From assembly GCF_018137985.1 (NCBI RefSeq), contig NZ_CP073084.1:1860001-1924000 (forward strand): a DNA stretch of 64,000 bases, written 5' to 3'. Position 1 is the stretch's first letter. Every line of letters starts with the position of its first letter. This DNA comes from Streptococcus oriscaviae. Lineage in GTDB: Bacteria; Bacillota; Bacilli; Lactobacillales; Streptococcaceae. The notes beneath the pieces were generated by a model, which was given only the letters and a program-made list of their open reading frames with translations, was not told the origin of the DNA and did no database searches. A program made the position numbers and the translations under genes. Positions 54,356 through 63,513 of the stretch are shown here, in pieces.

Positions 54356-55273
54356 ATGTCAAAGAAGTTAACATTTCAAGAGATTATCTTGACCTTACAA
54401 CAATTTTGGAATGAGCAGGGCTGCTTGCTCATGCAGGCCTATGATACGGAGAAGGGGGCGGGTACTATGAGTCCCTACACTTTCTTGCGTGCTATCGGGC
54501 CTGAGCCCTGGAATGCGGCCTATGTGGAGCCATCTCGTCGTCCTGCGGATGGTCGTTACGGGGAAAACCCAAACCGTTTGTACCAGCACCACCAATTCCA
54601 AGTGGTGATGAAACCATCTCCTGCCAATATCCAAGAGCTCTACTTGGAATCTTTGGAGCGTTTGGGCATCAATCCTTTGGAGCATGACATTCGCTTCGTT
54701 GAGGACAACTGGGAAAACCCATCAACAGGTTCAGCAGGTCTGGGTTGGGAAGTTTGGCTGGACGGGATGGAAATCACGCAGTTTACCTACTTCCAACAGG
54801 TCGGAGGCTTGGCAACTGGCCCTGTCACAGCTGAGGTAACCTATGGTTTGGAGCGTTTGGCGTCCTACATCCAAGAAGTGGACTCGGTCTATGACATTGA
54901 GTGGGCAGACGGTGTTAAATACGGTGAAATCTTTATCCAGCCAGAGTATGAGCATTCCAAGTATTCTTTTGAAGTATCAGACCAGGATATGCTCCTTGAA
55001 AACTTTACCAAGTTTGAAAAAGAAGCAGAGCGGGCTTTGGAAGAGGGCTTGGTTCACCCAGCCTTTGACTATGTGCTCAAATGCTCTCATACCTTTAACC
55101 TGCTGGATGCGCGTGGAGCTGTGTCTGTAACTGAGCGTGCAGGCTATATCGCCCGTATCCGAAACCTTGCCCGTGTCGTTGCCAAGACCTTTGTGGCAGA
55201 GCGCAAGAAACTGGGCTTCCCACTCTTGGATGAAGCAACACGAGCGGAATTGTTGAAGGAGGATGCAGAATAA
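54356..55273 (+). CDS. glyQ: Glycyl-tRNA synthetase alpha subunit
   Basis: Catalytic subunit of the bacterial alpha2beta2 enzyme, 305 aa, class II fold. It charges tRNA-Gly. Landmarks are [19 protein letters not shown] at the start, [26 protein letters not shown] (motif 2), [15 protein letters not shown] and [11 protein letters not shown] (motif 3). It is preceded by the T-box and shares its last base with the glyS start codon. Confidence 0.97.
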   Translation: MSKKLTFQEIILTLQQFWNEQGCLLMQAYDTEKGAGTMSPYTFLRAIGPEPWNAAYVEPSRRPADGRYGENPNRLYQHHQFQVVMKPSPANIQELYLESLERLGINPLEHDIRFVEDNWENPSTGSAGLGWEVWLDGMEITQFTYFQQVGGLATGPVTAEVTYGLERLASYIQEVDSVYDIEWADGVKYGEIFIQPEYEHSKYSFEVSDQDMLLENFTKFEKEAERALEEGLVHPAFDYVLKCSHTFNLLDARGAVSVTERAGYIARIRNLARVVAKTFVAERKKLGFPLLDEATRAELLKEDAE

Positions 55274-57309
55274 TGACAAAGAACTTACTTGTTGAACTGG
55301 GCTTGGAAGAAATCCCTGCCTATATCGTAACCCCTGCCATGCAGCAATTGCGGGACCGCATGGCCAGCTTTTTGACAGACAACCGTTTGGCTTTTGACAG
55401 CATGGATGTCTTTTCTACACCACGCCGTTTGGCAGTTCGTGTCCGTGGTTTAGCGGACCAGCAGACTGACCTGACAGAAGATTTCAAGGGTCCTGCTAAG
55501 AAGATTGCCTTGGACGCAGATGGCAACTTCACCAAGGCGGCAGAGGGCTTTGTCCGTGGCAAAGGCCTGACAACTGCTGACATCGAATTCCGCGAGATTA
55601 AGGGCGAAGAATATGTTTACGTGACCAAACACGAGGCTGGTCAGCCAGCCAAGGCAGTCTTGGCCGGCATTCCAGAGGTCTTGAAGGCCATGACCTTCCC
55701 TGTCAGCATGACCTGGGGCTCTAACAAGTTCGCTTACATCCGCCCTGTCCACACCCTGACTGTTCTCTTGGACGACGAGGCACTAGACATGGACTTCTTG
55801 GACATTTCATCAGGTCGCACCAGCCGTGGTCATCGTTTCCTTGGAAATGAAACTGAAATTGCAAGTGCAGATTCTTACGAGGCAGACCTGCGTGGGCAGT
55901 TTGTCATCACCGATCCCGCTGAGCGTCAAAATATGATCGTCGAGCAAATCAAGGCTATCGAGGACAAAGAGAATGTGAGCGTTGAGATTGACCAAGACCT
56001 CCTCAATGAAGTTCTCAACTTGGTCGAGTACCCAACTGCCTTCATGGGCTCCTTTGACACCAAATACCTGGAAGTACCAGAAGAAGTCTTGGTGACTTCC
56101 ATGAAAAACCACCAGCGATACTTTGTGGTGCGGGACAAGGCTGGCAAACTCTTGCCAAACTTCATCTCTGTCCGCAACGGAAATGACCAGTACCTTGACA
56201 ATGTCATCAAAGGAAATGAAAAAGTCTTGGTGGCCCGTTTGGAAGACGGCGAGTTCTTCTGGCGTGAAGACCAAAAACTCAAGATTGCCGACTTGGTTGA
56301 ACGCCTCAAAGTCGTGACCTTCCATGAGAAAATCGGCTCCCTTTACGAGCACATGGAGCGCACCAAGGTCATCGCAGCAAAATTGGCTGACTTGGCAGGT
56401 TTGTCTGCGGATGAAAAGGCTGATGTGGCGCGTGCGGCAGACATCTACAAGTTTGATCTCTTGACAGGGATGGTCGGTGAGTTTGATGAACTGCAAGGAA
56501 TCATGGGCGAGAAGTATGCCCTTCTTGCAGGGGAAAAACCTGCGGTGGCAGCAGCTATCCGTGAGCATTACCTGCCGAACTCAGCAGAAGGCGAATTGCC
56601 TGAAAGCAAGGTCGGTGCGGTCTTGGCACTGGCTGATAAATTTGACACCCTCCTATCCTTCTTCTCAGTAGGTCTCATTCCATCTGGTTCCAACGACCCA
56701 TACGCCCTTCGTCGTGCAACACAGGGGATCGTGCGGATTTTGGAAGCCTTTGGTTGGGAAATTCCATTGGATCAGCTGATTGCGGAGCTCTACAGCTTGA
56801 ACTTTGCTAGCTTGACCTATGACAACCAGCCAGCTGTTATGGACTTTATCCGTGCCCGTGTGGAGAAGATGATGGATAAGGCGATTCCGAAAGACATCCG
56901 TGAGGCTGTGCTGGCTAGCTCAACCTTCGTGGTCAGACTGCAACTGGCAGCCAGCTCTGCTATTTTCCAAAAAGCAAAAGAGGCTGACTACAAGGAAGCC
57001 GTGGAAAACTTATCGCGGGTCTTCAACCTGGCTGAAAAGGCGGAAGCGACTGTCATTGACCAGGCCCTCTTTGAAAATGACCAGGAAAAAGCCCTTGCTG
57101 CGGCAGTATCTAGCTTGGAGTTGACAGAAGACATGGCGGGCAACTTGGACAAACTCTTTGCTCTCAGCCCAGTCATCGCTGCCTTCTTCGACAACACCAT
57201 GGTTATGGTGGAAGATGAGGCGATCAAAGCCAACCGCTTGGCACTTTTGAAAGCCTTGGCGGATAAGGCAAGTGCGGTAGCGGTCTTCAATCTCTTGAAT
57301 AGTAAGTAG
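55273..57309 (+). CDS. glyS: Glycyl-tRNA synthetase beta subunit
   Basis: Partner of GlyQ, 678 aa. It begins [19 protein letters not shown] and contains the core of GlyS with the HD-like domain ([38 protein letters not shown]) and a C-terminal DALR-type anticodon-binding region (around [32 protein letters not shown]). Start and stop overlap the neighbour genes closely (TAATG with glyQ; a DUF896 gene 9 bases after), indicating one coupled operon. Confidence 0.97.
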   Translation: MTKNLLVELGLEEIPAYIVTPAMQQLRDRMASFLTDNRLAFDSMDVFSTPRRLAVRVRGLADQQTDLTEDFKGPAKKIALDADGNFTKAAEGFVRGKGLTTADIEFREIKGEEYVYVTKHEAGQPAKAVLAGIPEVLKAMTFPVSMTWGSNKFAYIRPVHTLTVLLDDEALDMDFLDISSGRTSRGHRFLGNETEIASADSYEADLRGQFVITDPAERQNMIVEQIKAIEDKENVSVEIDQDLLNEVLNLVEYPTAFMGSFDTKYLEVPEEVLVTSMKNHQRYFVVRDKAGKLLPNFISVRNGNDQYLDNVIKGNEKVLVARLEDGEFFWREDQKLKIADLVERLKVVTFHEKIGSLYEHMERTKVIAAKLADLAGLSADEKADVARAADIYKFDLLTGMVGEFDELQGIMGEKYALLAGEKPAVAAAIREHYLPNSAEGELPESKVGAVLALADKFDTLLSFFSVGLIPSGSNDPYALRRATQGIVRILEAFGWEIPLDQLIAELYSLNFASLTYDNQPAVMDFIRARVEKMMDKAIPKDIREAVLASSTFVVRLQLAASSAIFQKAKEADYKEAVENLSRVFNLAEKAEATVIDQALFENDQEKALAAAVSSLELTEDMAGNLDKLFALSPVIAAFFDNTMVMVEDEAIKANRLALLKALADKASAVAVFNLLNSK

Positions 57310-57318
57310 GAGGTGGAC

Positions 57319-57576
57319 ATGGAACAAGCAAAAATCGATCGCATCAATGAACTGGCCCGCAAGAAAAAGGCGGAAGGTTTGACGGAAGAGGAGTTGCAGG
57401 AGCAAGCAGCTCTTCGTGAGGAGTATATCGAGGGCTACCGCCGTAGTGTGCGTGCCCATGTCGAAGGCATCAAGATTGTTGATGAAGAGGGCAACGATGT
57501 GACGCCAGAGAAACTCCGCCAAGTCCAACGTGAAAAAGGCTTGCATGGCCGCAGTTTGGATGATCCAGAATCGTAA
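57319..57576 (+). CDS. DUF896 (YnzC-like) protein
   Basis: Small cytoplasmic protein, 85 aa: [41 protein letters not shown] and [12 protein letters not shown]. The short three-helix DUF896 family is widespread in Firmicutes and has no firm function; Bacillus members have been tied to the SOS response. ATG 57319 is 5 bases after TAGGAGG; a GTG at 57313 lies inside that site. It is the last gene of the glyQS operon. Confidence 0.9.
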   Translation: MEQAKIDRINELARKKKAEGLTEEELQEQAALREEYIEGYRRSVRAHVEGIKIVDEEGNDVTPEKLRQVQREKGLHGRSLDDPES

Positions 57577-57601
57577 GATAATATAACTTAGAAAAACATG
57601 T

Positions 57602-57627
57602 AAAAGACTAGAGGTTCTAGTCTTTTT
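57602..57627 (+). terminator. Terminator of the glyQS operon
   Basis: 8-bp stem AGACTAGA / TCTAGTCT, 3-nt loop, five T's. A TATACT hexamer for the next gene follows at once. Confidence 0.88.
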
Positions 57628-57655
57628 CTGTTATACTATGAAAAAGGAGGTTTGT

Positions 57656-58729
57656 ATGAAAAAAGTTGGGAATTGGTTTGTGCTTGGTTTTTCGATTCTC
57701 TTTGGTTTAGCGAGCGCTATGTATTCGACCTATGGGATGGCTCAGCTTTTACCAGATAACATGATGTATTGGGAAGTTTTTGTGTTTGGTCTAGGCTATC
57801 TCTGGTTTATGGGAAGTTTTTATCTGACCATCATACTCCATGAACTGGGGCATGCCTTCTTTGGTTGGCTGACAGGTTTTGATTTGGTGGCGCTTGGCTT
57901 GGGCAATCACTTGTTGGTCAAGACTGATCAAGGCTGGAAATGGAAGGAAACAGTGATTGTGCAGGGGGCAGCAGCTCAGTATATCGGAGTCAAAAAAGAT
58001 GAGAATGATCCGCGGGCGATTCTGATGTTTGCAGGTGGCTTGATTGTTCACCTCAGCCTTATTGTTATTTCTGCTCTGATTGGTTTTGTGACAGGTAAGT
58101 GGGGGCTCCCACTCTCGCAAATTTTCCTCAATTTATCTTTATTTGTCCTTAATGCCAATCCGTCTGGTATGGTGGATGGTGCCAAGATACAAGAGTTGCG
58201 TGCTCATCCTGACTACAGTCGGCTGACCTATCATGCCCTTCGTCATACAGCTCAAGTTATGGTGGATCCAACTGCAGCTAACTTGAGTGATTTTGTCTTG
58301 GATATTCCAATCTTACCAGGGCATTTGCCACAAACGCATTACCTCAACTGGACGGAAGTCTTGATTTTTAAGGGAGAATACCCAGAAGCCCAAGAGCGCT
58401 TGGAGAAATTGATTGCGGTATCTGACAATGACTATATCGTAAAGTTGGCAAAACTTGTTCTGTTGGAAGTCTATATTTTGCGGGGCTTGGAGGAAGAAGC
58501 AAGAAGGTTAGGGCAGGACAAACAGATCAAGTCCTTGCTCAAATACCCCGCGGGAAATTACCAAGTCATTGTCGCCCTCTATCATCAGCGGATTAGCAAG
58601 GATAGCAAGGCTCTGAAAAAGTCTCTGGCTTTGGCTAAAAAATCCTTACCCAATAGTCCTCTCTTAGCAGATGAACAGGCTTTCTATGGGAGTTTGTTGG
58701 CGGAGCTTGAGCGAGAAAGCCAGTTGTAA
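57656..58729 (+). CDS. M50-family membrane zinc metalloprotease
   Basis: Protein of 357 aa. Two hydrophobic segments near 10-25 and 40-60 lead into ILHELGHAFFGW, the HExxH zinc motif (His62, Glu63, His66). A further membrane span (about 120-145) precedes NANPSGMVDGAKI, which fits the NPxxDG motif supplying the third ligand (Asp). There is no PDZ domain. The C-terminal third (about 230-350) is soluble and helical, TPR-like (WTEVLIFKGEYPEAQERLEKLI). This resembles small site-2-protease relatives whose substrates are unknown. ATG 57656 has AAGGAGG 5 bases upstream; an earlier ATG (57638) precedes that site. Confidence 0.82.
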   Translation: MKKVGNWFVLGFSILFGLASAMYSTYGMAQLLPDNMMYWEVFVFGLGYLWFMGSFYLTIILHELGHAFFGWLTGFDLVALGLGNHLLVKTDQGWKWKETVIVQGAAAQYIGVKKDENDPRAILMFAGGLIVHLSLIVISALIGFVTGKWGLPLSQIFLNLSLFVLNANPSGMVDGAKIQELRAHPDYSRLTYHALRHTAQVMVDPTAANLSDFVLDIPILPGHLPQTHYLNWTEVLIFKGEYPEAQERLEKLIAVSDNDYIVKLAKLVLLEVYILRGLEEEARRLGQDKQIKSLLKYPAGNYQVIVALYHQRISKDSKALKKSLALAKKSLPNSPLLADEQAFYGSLLAELERESQL

Positions 58730-58809
58730 TATTTTTTGGACAGACTTGCAGTTGAAAATAAAAGTATGTTAGAATGTAGATGAAAGCAAACGTACCAGAA
58801 GGTTTAGAT

Positions 58810-59166
58810 ATGAAAAAAATTTCTTATGCTCTGTTGATTCTTGCTTATCTTGCGGTAGCCTTTTCCACGATTTTCTTTTTGCCCTATCGATTCTATCTTG
58901 CCATCATGATTACGGTGAGTATTGTACTTGGCTTTAGCTGGAGGCTTCATGAGGAAGTCAAGAAAGATAAGGACAAGTTGCTAGCTGATTATTTCAAGGT
59001 GAAAGAAAGGTGGCCGGTAGCCTTGGGGATTTTAGTGTTTGCATTTTTAATGTCGGATAAAAGTTTGGAAACTTTTTTGACGTTTATCATTTGTCTGATG
59101 GTTGCTTTTTTCTGGCAAATCTTACAAATTCAATTCTTACGAAAATATTATTTTAAAAACGCATGA
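58810..59166 (+). CDS. Small membrane protein, unknown function
   Basis: Protein of 118 aa with four hydrophobic segments (about 5-20, 25-42, 70-80, 87-105) separated by a charged loop (HEEVKKDKDKLLADYFKVKERW). Not a family I recognise. ATG 58810 is chosen for AGAAGG 7 bases upstream; an in-frame ATG at 58780 has no site. TTGCAG and TAGAAT, 18 bases apart, near 58746-58775 form a probable promoter of its own. Convergent with the MATE gene across a shared terminator. Confidence 0.65.
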   Translation: MKKISYALLILAYLAVAFSTIFFLPYRFYLAIMITVSIVLGFSWRLHEEVKKDKDKLLADYFKVKERWPVALGILVFAFLMSDKSLETFLTFIICLMVAFFWQILQIQFLRKYYFKNA

Positions 59167-59180
59167 CATCATGCGTTTTT
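59155..59180. terminator. Bidirectional terminator
   Basis: Stem AAAACGCATG / CATGCGTTTT with a 4-nt loop. It overlaps the last codons of the small membrane protein and lies just after the end of the convergent MATE gene. Confidence 0.88.
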
Positions 59181-59187
59181 CTGCTAA

Positions 59188-60525
59188 TTAAATATCTTCC
59201 CCGTTTTTTAACTTGTTGGTAAAAATGATGCTGCTAGGAATTAGAACTAGGACGCTCCCTATCCAGGCTGCAGGGTTTGCGGCAGCTACTCCATAGAAAC
59301 CAAAATACATCATGCCTAGAATGGCTACGCTAGCACGCATAATCAATTCCCCAAAACCAGCCAGCGTTGGAATAAATCCTTTTCCTAAGCCTTGGATAAA
59401 ACTCCGCAGGACAAAAAGGGCAGCAACAATCCAGTAACAGGAACCGTTGATAACGTAGTAAATCAGAGCCAAATCCAGTACTTCCTGATTGGCATTGGCT
59501 AGAAATAGGCCTGAGAAGAAGCGGTTCCCCAAGATGAGAAGGACAGCAAAGACCACCGACCAAGCAAGGCTAAGAAGGAGGGTCTTTTTTAGTCCCTCTA
59601 AGATGCGGTCATAGAGTTTAGCGCCATAATTTTGCGCAGTGAAGGTAGCAATGGCCAGTCCCAGGTTGACCATTGGCAGCATTGCCAACTGGTCGGTTCG
59701 AAGGGCGATAGACTGGGCAGCAATAGCATCCGTTCCCAGTTGGTTAATCATGACTTGGAAGGTCAGAGCCCCAATGGCTATGATGCTGGCCTGAAAGCCC
59801 ATGGGAAAACCAAGCTGGGCATGCTTTTTTAAATTTTCCTTGTCCAGACGAAGGTCGGCCCAGCTGATATGGTAATGGGGAACCTTGCGGTGGATGTAAA
59901 CGACGAGATAGAGAACCGAAAAGGCTTGGGCAGTAATGGTCGCAAAACCAGCTCCAAATACACCCCATCCCATGGTGAGGATAAAGAAAAAGTCCAATCC
60001 AATGTTGATAAAACAGGCAATGACCAGAGCGATGAGCGGTGTGACAGAATTTCCTAAGCTACGGATAGCACTAGAAAGGTAGTTGTAAAAAACGGTGAAG
60101 GTCAGTCCACCAAACATAGCTGTTAGAAAGGCTTGAGAGTGGTCAATGATAGCAGGAGGTGTCTGCATAATTTCTAAAATAGGCCTAAGAAACACCAAGG
60201 ATAGGATGGTCAGGACTAGGCTGATTGCGGCAGCATAAAAGAGTCCGTGGACGAAGGATTTTTTCAGTCCCTCCAAGTCTTCTGCTCCGAAGCGCTGGGC
60301 TGCCACAATAGCGAGTCCATTGGTTAAACCTTGAGCGAAACCGATAATCAAAAACACCAGACTGGCGGTTGAGCCGACACTGGCAAAGGCTGTTTTTCCA
60401 AGAGTGTGCCCTACAATCATGCTGTCTGCAAAATTATAGGCTAGCTGGAAGAAAGAGCCCAGTAAAAGCGGAAGGGCAAAGCGGAGAATCACGCTAATGG
60501 GCTTGCCCTTGGTTAAGTCATTCAT
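59188..60525 (-). CDS. MATE-family efflux transporter
   Basis: Polytopic membrane protein, 445 aa, about 12 spans in two homologous halves. The family start pattern is MNDLTKGKPISVILRFALPLLLGSFFQLAYNFADSMIVG, where the first membrane helix carries the 'PLL...D...VG' signature, with LPMVNLGLAIATFTAQNYGA in the second half. It exports drugs or metabolites in exchange for Na+ or H+; the substrate is unknown. AAGGAG precedes the ATG. It stands alone, about 100 bp from ktrA. Confidence 0.92.
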   Translation of the reverse strand: MNDLTKGKPISVILRFALPLLLGSFFQLAYNFADSMIVGHTLGKTAFASVGSTASLVFLIIGFAQGLTNGLAIVAAQRFGAEDLEGLKKSFVHGLFYAAAISLVLTILSLVFLRPILEIMQTPPAIIDHSQAFLTAMFGGLTFTVFYNYLSSAIRSLGNSVTPLIALVIACFINIGLDFFFILTMGWGVFGAGFATITAQAFSVLYLVVYIHRKVPHYHISWADLRLDKENLKKHAQLGFPMGFQASIIAIGALTFQVMINQLGTDAIAAQSIALRTDQLAMLPMVNLGLAIATFTAQNYGAKLYDRILEGLKKTLLLSLAWSVVFAVLLILGNRFFSGLFLANANQEVLDLALIYYVINGSCYWIVAALFVLRSFIQGLGKGFIPTLAGFGELIMRASVAILGMMYFGFYGVAAANPAAWIGSVLVLIPSSIIFTNKLKNGEDI

Positions 60526-60627
60526 AGAATCTCCTTGTAATATGGTTGTCGAGTGAGCTAAAAACTAGAAAAGCAATCGATATGGACATGGGAAAACCTA
60601 CCGAGGCTAGCCAAGGCAGGTCTGAAA

Positions 60628-61296
60628 CTACATTTTATTGGTGTACTCTTCAAAGTGGTCCACGGTATTGTTGTCCGCGACAGCCATGATGAGCTCATCT
60701 TCGTTAAATACATAGTCAGGAGTGAACTGGATATTGAGTTCTTTACTGTGTTTGCTGCGGTAGCCGATGATGTTCATCTTGTAGTTTTGGCGGAGCTTGA
60801 GCTGGGCTAGGCTCTTGCCAATCCATTTTGCTGGCGGATGAAATTCGATGAGGCTGACATTGCCTTCTAGCTCAATCAAGTCTGTCGTATCTCTGTGCAA
60901 GATATGCTTGGCCAGAGAAATACCTGTTTCTCGCTCTGGAGAGATAACCTTGTCAGCCCCAATTTTGAGGAGGACTTCCTTAGCAGTCTTGCTTTTCACC
61001 TTGGCGATGACCTTAGGTATTCCCAGAGCCTTGCAGTGAAGAACTGCCAAGACACTTGACTCTAAGTTGCGGCCAGTTGCGACGACAACAGTATCACAGT
61101 TGTCAATCCCTGCAGCTCGCAGAAGATCTTTGTCTGTAATGTCGCCCACGATACCGCGAGTAAGAAATGACTCAAGCTGGTTAATCTGACTTTCATGGTT
61201 ATCGACTGCAATAATGCTGCAATCATATTTGTGAAGGGTCTTTGCGATGGTGGTTCCAAAAACCCCAAGACCCAAAATTCCAATAGCTGATGACAT
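60628..61296 (-). CDS. ktrA: Potassium-uptake regulatory protein KtrA (TrkA-like)
   Basis: Cytoplasmic RCK protein, 222 aa. The RCK_N Rossmann domain starts IGILGLGVFGTTIAKTLHKYD (GxGxxG) and has the acidic VDNHE that binds the nucleotide ribose, then TVVVATGRNLESSVLAVLHCKALG. RCK_C follows (about 140-222, ISLAKHILHRDTTDLIELEG onwards). It gates KtrB in response to ATP/ADP or c-di-AMP. It begins 11 bases after ktrB in the same operon. Confidence 0.93.
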   Translation of the reverse strand: MSSAIGILGLGVFGTTIAKTLHKYDCSIIAVDNHESQINQLESFLTRGIVGDITDKDLLRAAGIDNCDTVVVATGRNLESSVLAVLHCKALGIPKVIAKVKSKTAKEVLLKIGADKVISPERETGISLAKHILHRDTTDLIELEGNVSLIEFHPPAKWIGKSLAQLKLRQNYKMNIIGYRSKHSKELNIQFTPDYVFNEDELIMAVADNNTVDHFEEYTNKM

Positions 61297-61307
61297 AGTT
61301 TCTCCTT

Positions 61308-62657
61308 TTAAACAAGCATGGATGATTTTGAATAGTGTAGAGTTTCCTTCTTGGACGGTTTCCGCGTAGAAAGGCTGATAAGGAAAGACATGGGCCCGAT
61401 CCGTCCGAAGAACATAAGAGCCATGATAATCAGTTGTCCCGCCTGTGTCAGACTTGGTGTTAGGTTGGCAGTTACCCCGACAGTTGCCAGAGCGGACATT
61501 ACCTCAAAACTGAGGTAAATCAAGGGCTGTTTAGCATCTGTCACGCTGATGGCCAAAAGGCCCAACAAGAAGACAGAGATAAAGACACTGAAGGTCGCAA
61601 AAGCCTTACGGATGGTCAGGTTATCAATCGTGCGATACTTGAAATTGGTATGGGGGAGTCCCATAATCTCACTTCTAGCATAGAGAATGAGGGTCAAAAA
61701 GGCTGTTATTTTGACACCCCCTGCCGTTCCGCCTGGGGCTCCACCCAGCATCATTTGAAAGATGTAAAGCAAGAGGGTGATGGGATTGGCCTTGGTGTAG
61801 TCAATGGTGGCAAAGCCTGCCGTCCGCATGGTAACAGTCTGGAAGAAGCTGGCCAAAACCTTGTTGCCAAAAGAAAGATGTCCGATGGTGGCAGGGTTAT
61901 TGTATTCAGTAATAAGAGTCAGCAAGGTTCCTAAACTAAGGATAGTCAGAGTCAGCCCCAGTACTACTCGGGTGTGGAAGCGAAGTTTACGAAAACTGCC
62001 TTTCTTGCGAATCTGGGTTTGAAAGTCGAACCAGACAGAAAAGCCCAAACCTCCCATGATAATGAGAGCAGCTAGAGTCAGGTTAATGAGGGGATTGTCA
62101 ATATAGCGCAACAAGCTAGTTGAACCGAAGTTGTCAAACCCTGCATTACAAAAGGCAGAAACTGCTACAAAGGCCGATGTAAATAACCCTTTGGACCAAC
62201 CAAATTCGGGAACGAAATGAAAGGATAACAGCAAGGCTCCCAGAGCCTCTGCCCCAAAGGTAAAGGCAAAGACCGACTTGGTAAATCGTCTGAAGTGTTT
62301 GGTATCCGTTCGGTTGAGACTTTCTTGCAAGGTGGTCATGTTGACAAAACTAATCTTTCGCCCACCCCGCAAGGCAAATAGCCCAATGAAGCTAATCAGA
62401 CTCAAACCACCGATTTGGATGAGCAGCATGCAGATAATCTGACCGAAAGTTGTGTAGGTTTCTGATACCGGCACCGTAAAGAGCCCGGTTACACAGACCA
62501 TAGAAACTGTCGTAAAAAGGTTGTCCCAGTATGTTGCTGATGAAGTGGGAAGCTGGGAGATAGGCAGGTGCAGCAAGAGTGAACCTGTCAGAATGACTCC
62601 TAAGAAACTCACCACAATCCGCTGGCTGGGTGTTAAGCGAATCTTAAAAAAAGACAT
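61308..62657 (-). CDS. ktrB: Potassium channel-transporter subunit KtrB (TrkH family)
   Basis: Membrane protein, 449 aa, with four M1-P-M2 repeats. The selectivity loops read VCVTGLF, SAFCNAGFDNF, TMRTAGFAT and ATVGVTANLT, each with its central Gly. A glycine-rich gate loop (LGGAPGGTAGGVKI) lies in the third repeat. ATG 62657 follows AGAAGGG, whereas the frame extending to 62762 has no such site. It is the first gene of ktrB-ktrA. Confidence 0.93.
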   Translation of the reverse strand: MSFFKIRLTPSQRIVVSFLGVILTGSLLLHLPISQLPTSSATYWDNLFTTVSMVCVTGLFTVPVSETYTTFGQIICMLLIQIGGLSLISFIGLFALRGGRKISFVNMTTLQESLNRTDTKHFRRFTKSVFAFTFGAEALGALLLSFHFVPEFGWSKGLFTSAFVAVSAFCNAGFDNFGSTSLLRYIDNPLINLTLAALIIMGGLGFSVWFDFQTQIRKKGSFRKLRFHTRVVLGLTLTILSLGTLLTLITEYNNPATIGHLSFGNKVLASFFQTVTMRTAGFATIDYTKANPITLLLYIFQMMLGGAPGGTAGGVKITAFLTLILYARSEIMGLPHTNFKYRTIDNLTIRKAFATFSVFISVFLLGLLAISVTDAKQPLIYLSFEVMSALATVGVTANLTPSLTQAGQLIIMALMFFGRIGPMSFLISLSTRKPSKKETLHYSKSSMLV

Positions 62658-62775
62658 AATAACCCTTCTTATATATAAATAGGAAATATATGATATTGTA
62701 GCACAAAATGCTGAAAAAGAAAGGAAAAAAGGCCCCTGACGCAAAAAATTCTCTTCTTTCAACCAGATGTTACAT

Positions 62776-62799
62776 AAAAAAACGGCCCTGAGGCCGTTT
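62776..62799 (-). terminator. Terminator of the Gx-transporter gene
   Basis: On the minus strand: AAACGGCC / GGCCGTTT, 4-nt loop, then seven T's. Confidence 0.9.
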
Positions 62800-62801
62800 G
62801 C

Positions 62802-63347
62802 TTATTTCCACTCAGCGAGAATTTCTCGATTGTAGTGGCGGAGAATGGGGATTTTTTTGAGGAGGAAGTTTCCGGTCAAACCGACCAGAAAACCCGATAG
62901 AATACCGCTAACAGAGAGGATAGGCAGGTAGTTGAGAACGAGAAGGGATTGGGCAATGCTTGCAAAGACGAGAAGTTGCCCCATATTGTGCATCATGCCA
63001 CCCAAAATGGAGATGCCAATAGCACTGACCCGCTTTGGACCGAGTTGTTTGGCTGCCAGCATGGTAAGGTAGCTGAGGGTGACTCCAGAAAGTCCATACA
63101 AAAAAGTAGAAAAAGTACCACCTAAGAGAGTCGAGATAAGCAGGCGGATAGCGACGACTTTCAGGCTGTCTTTGGCAGGCAGGGTAAAGATAGCGATGAG
63201 GGTAATTAGATTGCCCAGCCCCAATTTTGCACCTGGTGCAAACGAAAAGGGGGTAGGAATGATGCGTTCAATTAAGGAAATGACAACAGCTTGTGCTGCC
63301 AACATGGTGATAAACAGTAAGGTTTGATGTTTGGATTGATGTGGCAT
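62802..63347 (-). CDS. Gx-transporter family membrane protein (COG4769, 'heptaprenyl diphosphate synthase component I')
   Basis: Membrane protein of 181 aa with five to six hydrophobic spans. The ERIIPTPFSFAPGAKLGLGNLI stretch is the family hallmark, and GTFSTFLYGLSG and LGGMMHNMGQL are also typical. The family looks like an ECF-type S component. In flavin-based electron-transfer loci its homologues sit with a type II NADH dehydrogenase, and here such a gene is divergent from it. ATG 63347 lies 7 bases after AAAGGTG; an in-frame TTG two codons upstream overlaps that site. It stands alone on its strand, with a terminator immediately after it. Confidence 0.85.
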   Translation of the reverse strand: MPHQSKHQTLLFITMLAAQAVVISLIERIIPTPFSFAPGAKLGLGNLITLIAIFTLPAKDSLKVVAIRLLISTLLGGTFSTFLYGLSGVTLSYLTMLAAKQLGPKRVSAIGISILGGMMHNMGQLLVFASIAQSLLVLNYLPILSVSGILSGFLVGLTGNFLLKKIPILRHYNREILAEWK

Positions 63348-63443
63348 GGCAAGCACCTTTTTTCTTTATATAGCCATACTACCTGTTTTGAGAAAGATAT
63401 GCAAGTGTTTTTTGTTTTGATATTACTAATTAAAGAAAACTCC

Positions 63444-63472
63444 TTGTCTGACAGTGGATATTGGTGTATAAT
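63444..63472 (+). promoter_or_regulatory. Promoter of the NADH dehydrogenase gene
   Basis: TTGTCT (63444-63449), 17-base spacer, TATAAT (63467-63472), about 40 bases before the GTG start. Confidence 0.75.
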
Positions 63473-63513
63473 GTAAATATAAAAAATCGGTGAAAGCAAG
63501 AGGAGGAACGCTT

